A stretch of DNA of 64,000 bases, from the NCBI RefSeq assembly GCF_003049685.1, contig NZ_PYSY02000003.1, forward strand, positions 62,001-126,000, in the 5' to 3' direction. This stretch comes from Brucella pituitosa (GTDB lineage: Bacteria; Pseudomonadota; Alphaproteobacteria; Rhizobiales; Rhizobiaceae). A program made the position numbers and the translations under genes. The notes under the pieces are model-generated. The model had not been told where the DNA came from. It ran no database searches and saw nothing but the letters and a program-made list of their open reading frames with translations. The number at the start of each line of letters is the position of its first letter. Position 1 is the first letter of the stretch. Below, piece by piece: positions 1 through 9,223 of this stretch.

Positions 1-323
1 GGATTGTCGAAGTGACGAGCTCAGGCGCGTAAATACAGAGTAGGTCCCACCGATATGTGGACGGACAAAGTAAGCACATTTCATGATCACAACCCTGCTG
101 CCCAGAGACCAAGACTTCGAGGGAAAAATCCCTCGAAGCCTTACTCCGGTATATCGGGGGGCGTTTGATATACCGCTTGCCAGTGTAACGAAATTGCTCG
201 ACAACGCATTTTGTCTATGAGGGGTATATCCCTTCATACATTAGAGGATGGGGTTCACCCTTCTGCCAGTTTTCATAAAAACTCATACCGGCTTAGCTTG
301 TGAATGCAGCTGGAGACACTTGT
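1..323. promoter_or_regulatory. Upstream region with three inverted repeats
   Basis: No gene is recognised here. Three inverted repeats are visible: a 9-bp stem at 115-123/130-138 with a 6-base loop, a 9-bp repeat CGGTATATC/GATATACCG at 147-155/167-175, and the near-palindrome GGGGTATATCCC at 221-232. They lie upstream of the pyruvyltransferase gene that starts at 324. The first could be the transcription end of a gene left of the window, although no T-run follows it. The others could be operator-like. Function is inferred only from position. Confidence 0.3.
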
Positions 324-1511
324 ATGAGAATAGGTCTTTTCGGTCAGTTCGGTTCTGGCAATACCGGCAATGACGGATCGCTTGAAGCAATGCTGCAACT
401 ATTGAAACGTACATGCCCTGGCGCTCAACTCATCTGTATATGCTCAAGACCTGAAATCATTGACGAGAGATTTCAAATAGACGCGATTCCCGTTGGGCAG
501 CCTGCATCAGACAATACATTCATCAGGCTGATCAATAAGGTTCTCTTACAGTTTCCACGCCGTATTACCGGCTTTCTAGGTGCTGTGTCGTTCGCTCAGG
601 GAATTGATCTGATCATCGTTCCGGGCACCGGTATTCTTGATGACTTCAATGAAGATCCGTTTGGCTGGCCATTTGCCGTTCTACGTTGGTCGGTGGCCGC
701 AAAATTGGCGGGGGCGCGTTTTGCTTTCATTTCCATTGGTGCAGGACCTGTCACTCATCCACTTAGTCGCTTTTTCGTCCGCAAAGCGTCGATGATGGCC
801 GCTTACCGTTCCTATCGCGATCAGGTTTCATACGATTTCATGAAGTCTTTGAACGTCGATGCTGCAAAGGACGGTGTCAGTGCGGATATCGCGTTTGCGC
901 TTCCGACTGTCGAAGACGAGTTACGTAACAGCGGCGATCAGCGGGTCGGTTTGGGCATTATGACTTATAAAGGCTGGAAAAAGCGGGCTGCCGACGGTGC
1001 TGCAATTTACAATAATTATCTCGACAAGATGACCGAGCTGATTGACGAACTTGTGCTGGACGGACGGCAGGTGCGCCTTCTCACCGGTGATAAGGGCGAT
1101 CTTGAGGCCGTTTATGATCTGCAAAAACGTATCCGCGCGCCGAATTTAAGTAATGTTATTTTCGAGCCCGTTGCTTCTCTGAATGACCTCATGCAGCAAA
1201 TTGCAAAAACGGATATCGTCGTTGCCAGCCGATATCATAACATCGTTTGCTCTCTTTCCATGGGCAGGCCCGCAATTTCGATTGGCTATGCCCGTAAGAA
1301 TGATGCACTTCTAAATGACACCGGCCTGAGTGAATTTTGCCACCACATCGAGAACTTTGATCCGAAAATATTACTCGCTCAGATCGATAATATGTTTTCT
1401 CACCGAGAAGAACTCGTCAAAACCGTCAACGCTGGTGTGGGAGTCTATCGCGAGCGACTTGCCAAACAAGAAGAAGTCTTGCGCGTCTATCTTCTCCAGA
1501 AAATAAGATGA
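324..1511 (+). CDS. Polysaccharide pyruvyl transferase family protein (WcaK/CsaB-like)
   Basis: This 395-residue cytoplasmic protein resembles the polysaccharide pyruvyl transferase family, which adds a ketal pyruvate from phosphoenolpyruvate to sugars of exopolysaccharides. The N-terminus carries the family glycine loop GSGNTGNDGS (about residues 8-17). The C-terminal half has SRYHNIVCSLSMGRPAISIGY-type sequence near residue 310, typical of the last conserved block. I chose ATG 324, with GGAGA at 312-316, over the in-frame GTG at 300. It is convergent with the glycosyltransferase/flippase pair on its right. Context supports a role in decorating the polysaccharide made by this locus. The acceptor sugar cannot be told. 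Confidence 0.82.
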   Translation: MRIGLFGQFGSGNTGNDGSLEAMLQLLKRTCPGAQLICICSRPEIIDERFQIDAIPVGQPASDNTFIRLINKVLLQFPRRITGFLGAVSFAQGIDLIIVPGTGILDDFNEDPFGWPFAVLRWSVAAKLAGARFAFISIGAGPVTHPLSRFFVRKASMMAAYRSYRDQVSYDFMKSLNVDAAKDGVSADIAFALPTVEDELRNSGDQRVGLGIMTYKGWKKRAADGAAIYNNYLDKMTELIDELVLDGRQVRLLTGDKGDLEAVYDLQKRIRAPNLSNVIFEPVASLNDLMQQIAKTDIVVASRYHNIVCSLSMGRPAISIGYARKNDALLNDTGLSEFCHHIENFDPKILLAQIDNMFSHREELVKTVNAGVGVYRERLAKQEEVLRVYLLQKIR

Positions 1512-1530
1512 GCCCAATTTTGACGGATCA

Positions 1531-2502
1531 TTACGGGGAAAGCCGCCGGCGACGCTGAAACAAATAGTCAAAAGGTGGCATCAAGGCCATCAGGGGATGC
1601 CTTTTAAGCGCAAAGGTCATCAGAGATACAGACCCTTCTTCGCGTCTGACAAGATTTGACCACGCCGACCAATAAGCTCGTTTGGTAAGGCAATCACACG
1701 CTGCCGCGAGGTGTTGTTTGGCCTGTGGCATATCTCGGCCGTCATTCTCGAAGAATGAGCGAAATCCAGCTTCAAACTCTCGGTTCCAGTGCATGATTCC
1801 TGCAACCTTAGCCGACTGGTTGTTCGAATGAACACGCGCATAAGCCTGGACAGTTTCAGTCGAGGCAACATTCCCCAACAACGCCAGACGCAACCACATC
1901 TCAAGATCATCGGTATGCGGAAGTGTTTGGCGGTAATATCCGGCCTGTTTCTGAACCGGTGTGCGCACTACCGCCGTCGGCCCGGCGACCGGGTTGAAAG
2001 CATGTTTGCATGCTAGTTCAATGAAATCAGTGCCAGAGCTGATATTCCATTGCCTGTCGCCTGCAATCATGGGTCTTTGGGGACGCTTTTCATCTTTTGA
2101 TATTTTTTGGGTCGCCCCATATGCAAGGTGAGCATCGGGACATTGCTCAAGCACATGCACAGCCCGAGACAATGCTCCATGCGCAAGCAAATCATCAGCG
2201 CATAATATAAGAAAATACTCGGACCGCGCCCAATCGATACCTTCGTTAAAAGACGCATGCGGCCCTGCATTTTTTGATCTTAGTAACAGTTCGATGCGCT
2301 TGTCATGCACTGCAAGATCACGCGCTATTGCTGCACTATTATCTTCAGATGCGTTGTCGATGATGAGCAAACGGACGTTGACGCCCGTTTGCGATAGCAC
2401 ACTATCTGCACATTCAAGCAGATAATGACCATAATTATAGTTGGGTATCACAACGTCGACAGTTGGCTGATCGGTGAAGCGCGTCTGCATAACCTGCCTC
2501 AT
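1531..2502 (-). CDS. Glycosyltransferase family 2
   Basis: A 323-residue GT-A fold inverting glycosyltransferase. The N-terminal block VDVVIPNYNYGHYL, the nucleotide-binding IDNASEDN and the ADDLL acidic motif (a DXD equivalent) near residue 100 are all visible. The start at 2502 overlaps the stop of the upstream flippase gene as ATGA, which implies translational coupling. A longer reading frame to 2544 would run further into the flippase gene and is less likely. It should transfer one sugar of the repeat unit to the lipid-linked intermediate on the cytoplasmic face. Donor and linkage are unknown. Confidence 0.85.
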   Translation of the reverse strand: MRQVMQTRFTDQPTVDVVIPNYNYGHYLLECADSVLSQTGVNVRLLIIDNASEDNSAAIARDLAVHDKRIELLLRSKNAGPHASFNEGIDWARSEYFLILCADDLLAHGALSRAVHVLEQCPDAHLAYGATQKISKDEKRPQRPMIAGDRQWNISSGTDFIELACKHAFNPVAGPTAVVRTPVQKQAGYYRQTLPHTDDLEMWLRLALLGNVASTETVQAYARVHSNNQSAKVAGIMHWNREFEAGFRSFFENDGRDMPQAKQHLAAACDCLTKRAYWSAWSNLVRREEGSVSLMTFALKRHPLMALMPPFDYLFQRRRRLSP

Positions 2503-4001
2503 TCCGCTGGCTCGGATAGGTTTGATCGCAGCAGTCGCGACCAACCAAAACTGCGTGCGAACTTACCCAAAAGCCATCTGAAAATCGGGATAAGCTCTTC
2601 CCTGAAGGGATGACGGATTATAAACAACGCCAAGAGCCAGCCAGCGACAGCCACTACCCCAGTGATAACTGCTCTCGTCCAATGCATATCGAGATGAAAT
2701 CCATCCGCCGCCACCATGATAAGCGGGCCTGCAAGCGCAAATATAGTAACAAGTGCACTCTTCATCAGTTCTTTGGCCAGTACCCGATAGGAAAAATTCA
2801 CGTGCTTTCGCACATAAAGAATGGCCACAATCATTTGAAAAGGCAAACTGATGAACTGGCTCAACGCCACAGCAAGCAATCCGTGAAATGCTGCAAGACA
2901 CAAGATAATCGTGGCGACCGATCTTGAAATGAAGTTGGAAACGAAAGCCTCGCGGTTTGCACCAAGTGCCATGAGAAGGGGATAGGTCAGAATGACCGGA
3001 AACCAGAACAGGCTTGCGAGACTTGTGATGGCAACAATAAGTGCTGCTTCAGACCATCCCGGCCCCAAAATGATACGAACAGCAGGATAAGCCAAAAGTG
3101 CCAATAGCGCCTGTGCAGGCCAATAAACGACTGAAATATAAGACAAAGCCCGAACATAGGCGCGACTGATATCGCCGCCTGCACGAACGTGTGCCGAAAG
3201 CATGGGAAATGCGACCGTGAAGACTGCTGAAAGAAAAACGCGATCAGGCAACCCGCTTACGGTGTTTGCACGATTATATATGCCAACAGATGCAATCGGC
3301 ATGAAACGCCCAAGCATCAGTTGAGGGAAGGTTTCGCATATCTTGTTCAGACCGGCATTGCCGCCGAGATAAATGCCAAATCTCCAGGCCACATCAATGC
3401 TGGCCAATGAGGGACGTAACAGACGCCCAAGAGGATAGATGGCCATCGCCAAACCCGTTGTCATCAACGCACTGGCAAGCAACCCGAAAGCAAAACACAT
3501 GTGCCCGAAGCCACACGTAGCCATCGCAATCGTCACAGCCGCTCCGAAACCAGATCCGGCAGTGCGAATTCTGGCAAGAATGCCAAATGCCATTTCACGT
3601 CGCAATAATGCTACAACCGGTAATGAGATGCTTTCGACGATTGCCGCGATGATGGTTATATCGAGGAACATCAATAACAACGGATCATGATAGGACGCCG
3701 CAAAATACTCCCGCGCCAGATAAAGCCCGGCCGAGAGCAGCAGTGTTACAATCATGAGGAAGGTCATCGAAGTCCTGATGTCGTGGTCCTCGACTTTTTC
3801 AATCCGGATCAGAAATTCAGGGCTGGCAAACTCGCGTAAAGAAAAGACAATTGCCGCGATACTCAACCCTACCACACCCGCACCTGTTTCAGCCGGACCA
3901 AGAAAGCGGGAGACTGCAATGACTGTCAGGAAATTAAACAGCAGGCCAGCATATTGCTCCAGCGCGGCCATAAGAATGCCTCGTCGGCTACCGCTCATCA
4001 T
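2499..4001 (-). CDS. Lipopolysaccharide/oligosaccharide flippase (Wzx-like, MOP superfamily)
   Basis: A 500-residue integral membrane protein with evenly spaced hydrophobic segments (12-14 predicted by eye), including the N-terminal block LFNFLTVIAVSRFLGPAETG, which is typical of the PST/Wzx branch of the MOP exporter superfamily. Such proteins move undecaprenyl-linked oligosaccharide units across the inner membrane. It is the first gene of a two-gene minus-strand operon with the GT2 at 1531, with which it shares an ATGA overlap. It is divergent from the WecA-like operon starting at 4319. Sequence cannot distinguish O-antigen from exopolysaccharide substrate. Confidence 0.86.
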   Translation of the reverse strand: MMSGSRRGILMAALEQYAGLLFNFLTVIAVSRFLGPAETGAGVVGLSIAAIVFSLREFASPEFLIRIEKVEDHDIRTSMTFLMIVTLLLSAGLYLAREYFAASYHDPLLLMFLDITIIAAIVESISLPVVALLRREMAFGILARIRTAGSGFGAAVTIAMATCGFGHMCFAFGLLASALMTTGLAMAIYPLGRLLRPSLASIDVAWRFGIYLGGNAGLNKICETFPQLMLGRFMPIASVGIYNRANTVSGLPDRVFLSAVFTVAFPMLSAHVRAGGDISRAYVRALSYISVVYWPAQALLALLAYPAVRIILGPGWSEAALIVAITSLASLFWFPVILTYPLLMALGANREAFVSNFISRSVATIILCLAAFHGLLAVALSQFISLPFQMIVAILYVRKHVNFSYRVLAKELMKSALVTIFALAGPLIMVAADGFHLDMHWTRAVITGVVAVAGWLLALFIIRHPFREELIPIFRWLLGKFARSFGWSRLLRSNLSEPAE

Positions 4002-4318
4002 CTGCTCCTCTTCGGGAGATCAGGCAAAGCGTGTTTCGATCCGAAGACCCTGCTAAGTTTTTCGGACTGCGCTGCAAGCTGCTTGTGTTCTTTCAAGATA
4101 TTTTATCCCCCCGGACGGACGAAACAGAACAGCAATGGGCTGCGTTTCATTCTGGTGCGTAAGGATAACTGTTTGCGGCCAACGGGGAACGTCACCGTTG
4201 GTGTTAGGCCCTGACCTGAAAGGAGTATGGTGCACGCTCTATAGCCAAGTCGTCGGTGCGTGCGTGAGCCGGTAAAAATCTAGCCAGTCCTAATTTTTAC
4301 CCGCGCCAGGGAGGAGAC
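4002..4318. promoter_or_regulatory. Divergent promoter region
   Basis: This gene-free stretch separates the minus-strand flippase from the plus-strand WecA-like operon and must hold both promoters. A good ribosome binding site, GGAGGAG, lies just before the ATG at 4319. I see no convincing operator or RNA element. Confidence 0.45.
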
Positions 4319-5467
4319 ATGATCAGTCTTTTCTGCATCACGCTTCTTGCTTTTTCCTTATCAGTATTATTCTGCTTAGGGTTTCGCGGACTTGCTCGTG
4401 AGTGGTATCTTATTGATATCCCCGATGCCCGGAAGAGACATGATGGAAATGTGCCCCTTTGTGGGGGAATAGCGGTTTTTCTTTCATTCCTGGTAGCAGT
4501 TGTTCTGACACCATCCTTGGCAGGCTCAGCGAATGCTATAGCTTTGTTACCAGGCCTGTTTCTGATCCTTGCAACCGGCGTTCTGGACGACAGGTTTAAT
4601 CTTCCCGTCGCACCGCGCCTTGCAATGCAAGTGGTTGCTGCATTCCTGATTATCGGAATTGCTGGATTAACACAGATCCATCTTGGTCTTGCTGTAGGTG
4701 CAATACAAAGCGTATTCCTCCCAGCAACTGAAATTCCGGGCGAAGTTCTGGTGGGGCCGCTTTTCCTACTTATCGCACTCGCTTTTGTGGTCGGCCTCGT
4801 GAATGCCATCAATATGAGTGATGGTGTTGACGGTCTTGCAGGCTCAGCGAGTGCTGTGGCCTTTTTTTGGCTGGCAGCTATCTGCTTCTGGGTAGGCGAA
4901 AACCGCATCGGCTTACAGACACTGGCCTTAGCAGCTGCATGCAGCGGTTTTCTCCTGTTCAACATGCGGCATCGCTGGCGTGCAAAAGCCAGTCTCTTTC
5001 TCGGTGACGGCGGCAGTACTTTTCTCGGTGCGACACTTGCCGGGATAATCCTAATTCTCACAAATGCGCATGCTGAAATAGCCTTTCCGGCCGTGCTGTG
5101 GGTGGTTGTCGTTCCAGTGACCGATACACTCAGCCTCATTGTGCGTCGTCTTGCAGCGCGCAGAAGCCCGTTCTCTCCTGATAGGCAGCATTTGCATCAT
5201 CTGTTCATGGACACCGGGTTATCAGCAGGACAGACCGCAGTTGCCGTCATGGCACTCAATTTCCTGGCAGGCGCCATAGCCTATATTTCGATACGACTGG
5301 GAATACCCGCCTGGTCAATGCTTATAGCGCTCATTATCCCGGCAATTGCACACACGCTGTTCGTCCTGCGCACCAACAGAGGTTTGCGCCCTGTTGTTAA
5401 AATAACGGCGGCAGAGCCAGCTCAAACACCAAAAGCTAACGTGACTCTACCAGGGGCAACTTCATGA
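4319..5467 (+). CDS. Undecaprenyl-phosphate sugar-1-phosphate transferase (WecA/MraY family)
   Basis: A 382-residue polytopic membrane protein of glycosyltransferase family 4 (WecA/MraY type), which starts polysaccharide assembly by placing a sugar-1-phosphate on undecaprenyl phosphate. The family motifs are present in order: DIPDARKRHDGNVPLCGGI near residue 35, LDDRFNLP near residue 95 (the metal-binding Asp pair), INMSDGVDGLAGS near residue 165, and DRQHLHHL near residue 290. It heads an operon in which the next three genes overlap by ATGA, with a strong GGAGG site before the start. The sugar is probably an N-acetylhexosamine but cannot be fixed from sequence. Confidence 0.9.
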   Translation: MISLFCITLLAFSLSVLFCLGFRGLAREWYLIDIPDARKRHDGNVPLCGGIAVFLSFLVAVVLTPSLAGSANAIALLPGLFLILATGVLDDRFNLPVAPRLAMQVVAAFLIIGIAGLTQIHLGLAVGAIQSVFLPATEIPGEVLVGPLFLLIALAFVVGLVNAINMSDGVDGLAGSASAVAFFWLAAICFWVGENRIGLQTLALAAACSGFLLFNMRHRWRAKASLFLGDGGSTFLGATLAGIILILTNAHAEIAFPAVLWVVVVPVTDTLSLIVRRLAARRSPFSPDRQHLHHLFMDTGLSAGQTAVAVMALNFLAGAIAYISIRLGIPAWSMLIALIIPAIAHTLFVLRTNRGLRPVVKITAAEPAQTPKANVTLPGATS

Positions 5468-6348
5468 GCGTTTCCGTTCTTATCATGACATGGAATGAAG
5501 AGGTCAATCTACCAGCCTGCCTGGCCTCGCTGAATTGGTGTGATGATATTGTCGTACTCGATTCATTCAGTGACGACCGCACGGTAGAACTCGCAAAAGC
5601 TGCAGGCGCACGCGTGTTTCAGCGGCCTTACGATACCGAAGACCGACAGAGAATGTACGGACTAACTGAAATAAAATTCAAACACGATTGGGTCTACACA
5701 CCGGATGCCGACGAGATAACGCCTGCGGATTTGCGTGATGAAATGCTGGCAATAGCATCAGATCCAACCCGGCCAGAAGTGTTCTTTAAAGCACGCTACA
5801 AAAACATGTTCATGGGTCGCTGGATAAAACATGCGAGCCTTTATCCCACATGGATCACTCGTTTGGTGCGTCCTGATCGCGTTCGATTTGAACGCTCGGT
5901 ACATTCGCGTGCAAGCGGTGGCCCAGAAGGCGCTCTACAGTCGCATTTCATTCACTACAGTTTCAATAAAGGCCTTGAGGCCTGGTACGACAAGCACAAT
6001 CGTTACTCTTCGGCCGAAGCTGATCTTTCGTCCAACCGTCTGCTTGAACGAAAGATTGACTGGGGTGGCATAATTTCCACTGCGCCTGAGAGGCGCAGAC
6101 GGGCGCTAAAATCTCTGTCTTATCACATGCCCTTCAGGCCATCCCTGCGCTTTCTTTACATGTATCTGTTGCGTCGAGGCTTCCTTGATGGAAAGCCCGG
6201 CTACCTTTATTGCCGACTTCTTGCTGCTTATGAATTCATGATCGTTATCAAGATGGAAGAGCGGCGTCTCATTCAAAGCGTCGAGTTGGACGGCGCACCG
6301 GTTCGCCATGGCCTGCAGAACAAAGAACCAGAGCGGCATATGGTATGA
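5464..6348 (+). CDS. Glycosyltransferase family 2 (WaaE/KdtX-like)
   Basis: A 294-residue GT2 protein. It begins SVSVLIMTWNEEVNLPACL and has DDIVVLDSFSDDRT and TPDADEI, the acidic metal-binding motif, in the usual order. This short form with the motif WCDDIVVLDS resembles the WaaE/KdtX group of core or EPS glucosyltransferases. Both ends overlap neighbours by ATGA (5464-5467 and 6345-6348), so it is translated in a coupled operon with the WecA-like and YdcF-like genes. It probably adds the second sugar to the lipid carrier. Confidence 0.85.
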   Translation: MSVSVLIMTWNEEVNLPACLASLNWCDDIVVLDSFSDDRTVELAKAAGARVFQRPYDTEDRQRMYGLTEIKFKHDWVYTPDADEITPADLRDEMLAIASDPTRPEVFFKARYKNMFMGRWIKHASLYPTWITRLVRPDRVRFERSVHSRASGGPEGALQSHFIHYSFNKGLEAWYDKHNRYSSAEADLSSNRLLERKIDWGGIISTAPERRRRALKSLSYHMPFRPSLRFLYMYLLRRGFLDGKPGYLYCRLLAAYEFMIVIKMEERRLIQSVELDGAPVRHGLQNKEPERHMV

Positions 6349-6965
6349 TGTTATTGATTTTCCTGCCCTGTGCCGTTCTCTTCGGGTTGGCTGCAATGTT
6401 TTATTCAGAACCTGTTCTGACATTGCAGGATGATGGCACTAAAGCTGATGTTATTGTTGTTCCCGGTGGCGATGGACCACCACGAGCAGCACAGGCCGCC
6501 CGCCTCTGGAAAGAAGGCCGTTCACCACTCATTCTGATTACAGGCGATGGCGACTGCCTTTTCAATAAGCAGATAATGGTTCGTGACGGCGTGAATCCAT
6601 CCGCAATCCTCGTAGAATGCCAATCGGGCAGCACCTGGCAAAACGCTTATTATTCCGTGCCTGTCATGCGTGAAATTCAGGCAAGAAAAGCGTTGATTGT
6701 TACGAACTGGTATCATTCACGTCGCGCAATAGCGAGCTTTCGCGCAGCCTGCCCGCAAATGCATTTCAGTTCTTCGCCCATTGGGGGTGATGGCAGACAA
6801 ACAGGCTTTCCTACCACCCCTGCCGATATAGAACTGGTGGCAAAAGAATACGTGAAATTAGGCTGGTATCTGGTATCTGGCCGCATTTTCCCATGGGATC
6901 TGGTTCCGGACAATTCCTCCCCTACCCTCTCCAGCGTTTGCGCGCCTTATGGTAAAAGCCCATGA
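6345..6965 (+). CDS. YdcF/SanA-like family protein (DUF218)
   Basis: A 206-residue protein with one N-terminal membrane segment (about residues 1-20, LLIFLPCAVLFGLAAMFY) followed by the DUF218 Rossmann-like domain. That domain starts DVIVVPGGDGPPRAAQAARL and includes ITGDGD and VTNWYHSRRA. Proteins of this family (YdcF, SanA, ElyC) act at the envelope and are linked to polysaccharide or peptidoglycan precursor balance, but their reaction is poorly known. Its place between a glycosyltransferase and a polymerase, with ATGA overlaps on both sides, suggests a job in this polysaccharide pathway. Confidence 0.8.
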   Translation: MMLLIFLPCAVLFGLAAMFYSEPVLTLQDDGTKADVIVVPGGDGPPRAAQAARLWKEGRSPLILITGDGDCLFNKQIMVRDGVNPSAILVECQSGSTWQNAYYSVPVMREIQARKALIVTNWYHSRRAIASFRAACPQMHFSSSPIGGDGRQTGFPTTPADIELVAKEYVKLGWYLVSGRIFPWDLVPDNSSPTLSSVCAPYGKSP

Positions 6966-8245
6966 ATATTTCACTCACCTGGATTTTTGTTGGTCTTGTG
7001 GGATGCTTTCTGGCAGGTGGGCTGCTGTTTCGCGCAGAACGTATGTACCAGTTTCCTTTTCTTGCAGGCGTAATGACATTTGGTTTCCTGCTGCCACAGA
7101 TTCCGGCTTTGATGCATGACCAGTTTCTACCATCAGGTGCTTACGCCAAGACAATGTTTATGGGAATTCTATCGCTCGCAATGCTGGCACTTGGTTGGCG
7201 TATGACCAAAAAGCCCATCGGCTTTCTCAGCATGAGCTTTAGTGAACGCCGCCTCATCTGGGCTGCAGCAGGACTATCGGCATTTGGTGCAATCTTCTAT
7301 TTTCTTTTAAGTCGTCTGCCCGGTGATATTTCAATCGGAATGCAGATGACAGGCATTCCCGTTGTCTATCTATTCTTTGCGCAGCTTATGCCCTATGGCC
7401 TCGCAATCGCCCTTCTTTGCTTTGCACGCCGGCCTTCATGGACTGTGCTGGCGATTATCGCTTTTGATCTGGTTTTCTATCTCGACCGCATTCTCGTAAC
7501 GGGAAAACGCGCAGAGGCAATTCAGCTTTTGCTTATGATATTGCTCGCTTTGTGGTTCTACCGTCGGTTTGTTGTGCCGCGCATTCTTATGTCATTGGGT
7601 ATTCTTGCGGGAACATTTCTGATGACGAGTATGGGCGATTATCGCCAGATTACGCGCGCAGCCTCAGGCTTTGTTCTCGATGACATTATGCAGATCGATT
7701 ATGCGGAAAACTTCAATGAGACGCTGGAGCGCGGCGGTCTCGAAATGCGCAATGCGGTGCAGCGTATTGACGAAATCGACAGGCGACTGGAGTTTGATTA
7801 CGGCAAGTTTCACTGGAACCGCGTGATCTTCACTTTTGTCCCAGCGCAGCTCGTCGGCTCGAAATTGAAGGATTCACTTCAGTTCAACACGCCCAAACCA
7901 AGCCGCGACTACAATCCTTCGACGGGCACAACCGAAACCGGACTGGTCGATGCATTTGCATCATTCTGGTACTTCGGCGCTTTCAAGTTTCTGCTCCTTG
8001 CATGGATAATGCGTAGGCTTTGGGAAACTGCGATGGCTGGAGAAATGCTGGGGCAACTGGTCTATATGCTATCGATCGTGCCAGCCATGCATGCAATATC
8101 GCATCAGACTGACTGGGTTATTCCGGTCTGGATCCATATGGCGATTTTCCTGATACCTGTTCTATCGCTTTGCCGCATACGCAATCAGTCAGTGGGTCTG
8201 CCGACACCGTTGCAACGCAATCCGCACATCCCTCAATTTATGTAA
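6962..8245 (+). CDS. Wzy-like polysaccharide polymerase, polytopic membrane protein
   Basis: A 427-residue protein with about ten hydrophobic segments and a large polar loop in the middle to C-terminal half (about residues 235-335), the topology expected of an O-antigen/exopolysaccharide polymerase. Polymerases of this kind have little sequence conservation, so the call rests on topology, size and context: it lies between a YdcF-like gene and an acetyltransferase and follows the initiating transferase, while a flippase and a co-polymerase are encoded in the same locus. The start overlaps the previous stop as ATGA. Confidence 0.72.
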   Translation: MNISLTWIFVGLVGCFLAGGLLFRAERMYQFPFLAGVMTFGFLLPQIPALMHDQFLPSGAYAKTMFMGILSLAMLALGWRMTKKPIGFLSMSFSERRLIWAAAGLSAFGAIFYFLLSRLPGDISIGMQMTGIPVVYLFFAQLMPYGLAIALLCFARRPSWTVLAIIAFDLVFYLDRILVTGKRAEAIQLLLMILLALWFYRRFVVPRILMSLGILAGTFLMTSMGDYRQITRAASGFVLDDIMQIDYAENFNETLERGGLEMRNAVQRIDEIDRRLEFDYGKFHWNRVIFTFVPAQLVGSKLKDSLQFNTPKPSRDYNPSTGTTETGLVDAFASFWYFGAFKFLLLAWIMRRLWETAMAGEMLGQLVYMLSIVPAMHAISHQTDWVIPVWIHMAIFLIPVLSLCRIRNQSVGLPTPLQRNPHIPQFM

Positions 8246-8257
8246 AGGATGGGAATG

Positions 8258-8854
8258 ATGTCTATTACATCGCGATCAGATTCTCACATCACCATAAATG
8301 GAAGGAAGGACTCCTCTCGTCCAATGGAGGGCGGAGCAACCTTCACATTAACACACCGTCTTCAGCGTCTCTTCTGGCAGCTGACGTGGTTTTCTCTGGC
8401 TGCATGGACACCTTCTTTCCTGTGGCGCTGGCGAGCGATGATATTGCGGGCATTCGGTGCCCAAATTCACAAAACCGCCATTGTGCGCGGTAGCGCCCGG
8501 ATATGGTGGCCGGGAAACCTTGTTATGGATGCCCATTCTTCACTTGGCCCGGGGGTTCTTTGTTATAACGTTGCGCAAGTGACACTGGCTCCTTATGCCA
8601 TTGTCTCGCAACGCGCCCATCTGTGTACCGCAGGCCATAACATCGATCAGCACGACTTCCCGCTCACTGCAGCTCCGATTGTCATCGGGCCTTGTGCCTG
8701 GATTGCTGCAGAAGCTTTTGTTGGACCTGGGGTAAATGTGGGGGAAGGTGCCGTATTGGGGGCAAGAGCAGTCAGTTTCCGAAGTATGGAACCATGGATG
8801 GTTTACGCCGGCAATCCAGCGACACCAATACGTCCAAGACGAAAATCAGCTTAG
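8258..8854 (+). CDS. WcaF-like hexapeptide-repeat acetyltransferase
   Basis: A roughly 198-residue protein whose second half is a left-handed beta-helix: repeated [LIV]-G-x4 hexads are seen from KTAIVRGSARIWWPGNL onward, with the WcaF-type catalytic stretch CTAGHNIDQHDFPL (His for acyl transfer from acetyl-CoA). Three in-frame ATG codons lie at 8249, 8255 and 8258. The AAAGGA site at 8244-8249 overlaps the first, so the later ones are favoured. It is the last gene of the 4319-8854 operon and probably O-acetylates a sugar of the repeat unit. Confidence 0.85.
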   Translation: MSITSRSDSHITINGRKDSSRPMEGGATFTLTHRLQRLFWQLTWFSLAAWTPSFLWRWRAMILRAFGAQIHKTAIVRGSARIWWPGNLVMDAHSSLGPGVLCYNVAQVTLAPYAIVSQRAHLCTAGHNIDQHDFPLTAAPIVIGPCAWIAAEAFVGPGVNVGEGAVLGARAVSFRSMEPWMVYAGNPATPIRPRRKSA

Positions 8855-8882
8855 AGCGCATCCCGAAAAGTGAAAATATAGA

Positions 8883-8917
8883 TCAGAGCGCCAGTTTTCT
8901 TCAACTTGGCGCTCTGA
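8883..8917. terminator. Perfect inverted repeat after the acetyltransferase
   Basis: TCAGAGCGCCA at 8883-8893 pairs with TGGCGCTCTGA at 8907-8917, an 11-bp perfect stem with a 13-base loop. It lies 28 bases after the operon's last stop codon. There is no clear T-run, so it is a likely transcript end or mRNA-protecting hairpin rather than a textbook terminator. A related GAGCGCC hairpin occurs at 56681. Confidence 0.55.
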
Positions 8918-9223
8918 ATGCCGGAAATAGCGCTCATGTTACAGTGATCGTTTTCAGAGCATCCTGACCAGAGACTATATAAGCCGCAGCCGTCAAGTGA
9001 CGTTTGCCATTCGTCAGGATCTCAGTATAAAGCACTGCCCACCGACGGTTTCAGAAGGAGCGCTGCGATGATTCAGTGCATAACTTCAGAACAAGCGTCA
9101 TTGATCTTATGGACGGGCACAGATCTTCAAGGTCATATCCAAACGTCAATCAAACTAGAACCACCAAATCAATGAACATCAAATCAATCAACAAAATATC
9201 AGTCAGCTCAAAGTCACTTGGTA
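8918..9223. other. Intergenic stretch with one possible 35-codon ORF
   Basis: No recognised gene. A possible small plus-strand ORF of 35 codons runs from ATG 9068 to a stop ending at 9175 and has a good GAAGGAG site at 9054-9060, but its product resembles nothing I know. On the minus strand I could not find the missing C-terminal half of the adjacent glycosyltransferase. The short direct repeat CAAATCAAT is present near 9165-9190. Confidence 0.3.

Noticed and set aside
4297..5139. Open frame of 280 codons on the minus strand
   Set aside because: It is antisense to the clear WecA-family gene and its translation is Arg/Ala/Pro-rich low-complexity sequence without family motifs.
8855..8935. Part of a dispersed extragenic repeat (GAGCGC hairpins at 8883 and 56681)
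   Set aside because: The two hairpins share only the GAGCGCC core and differ in loop and flanks, so terminator-like use explains them better than a mobile repeat.
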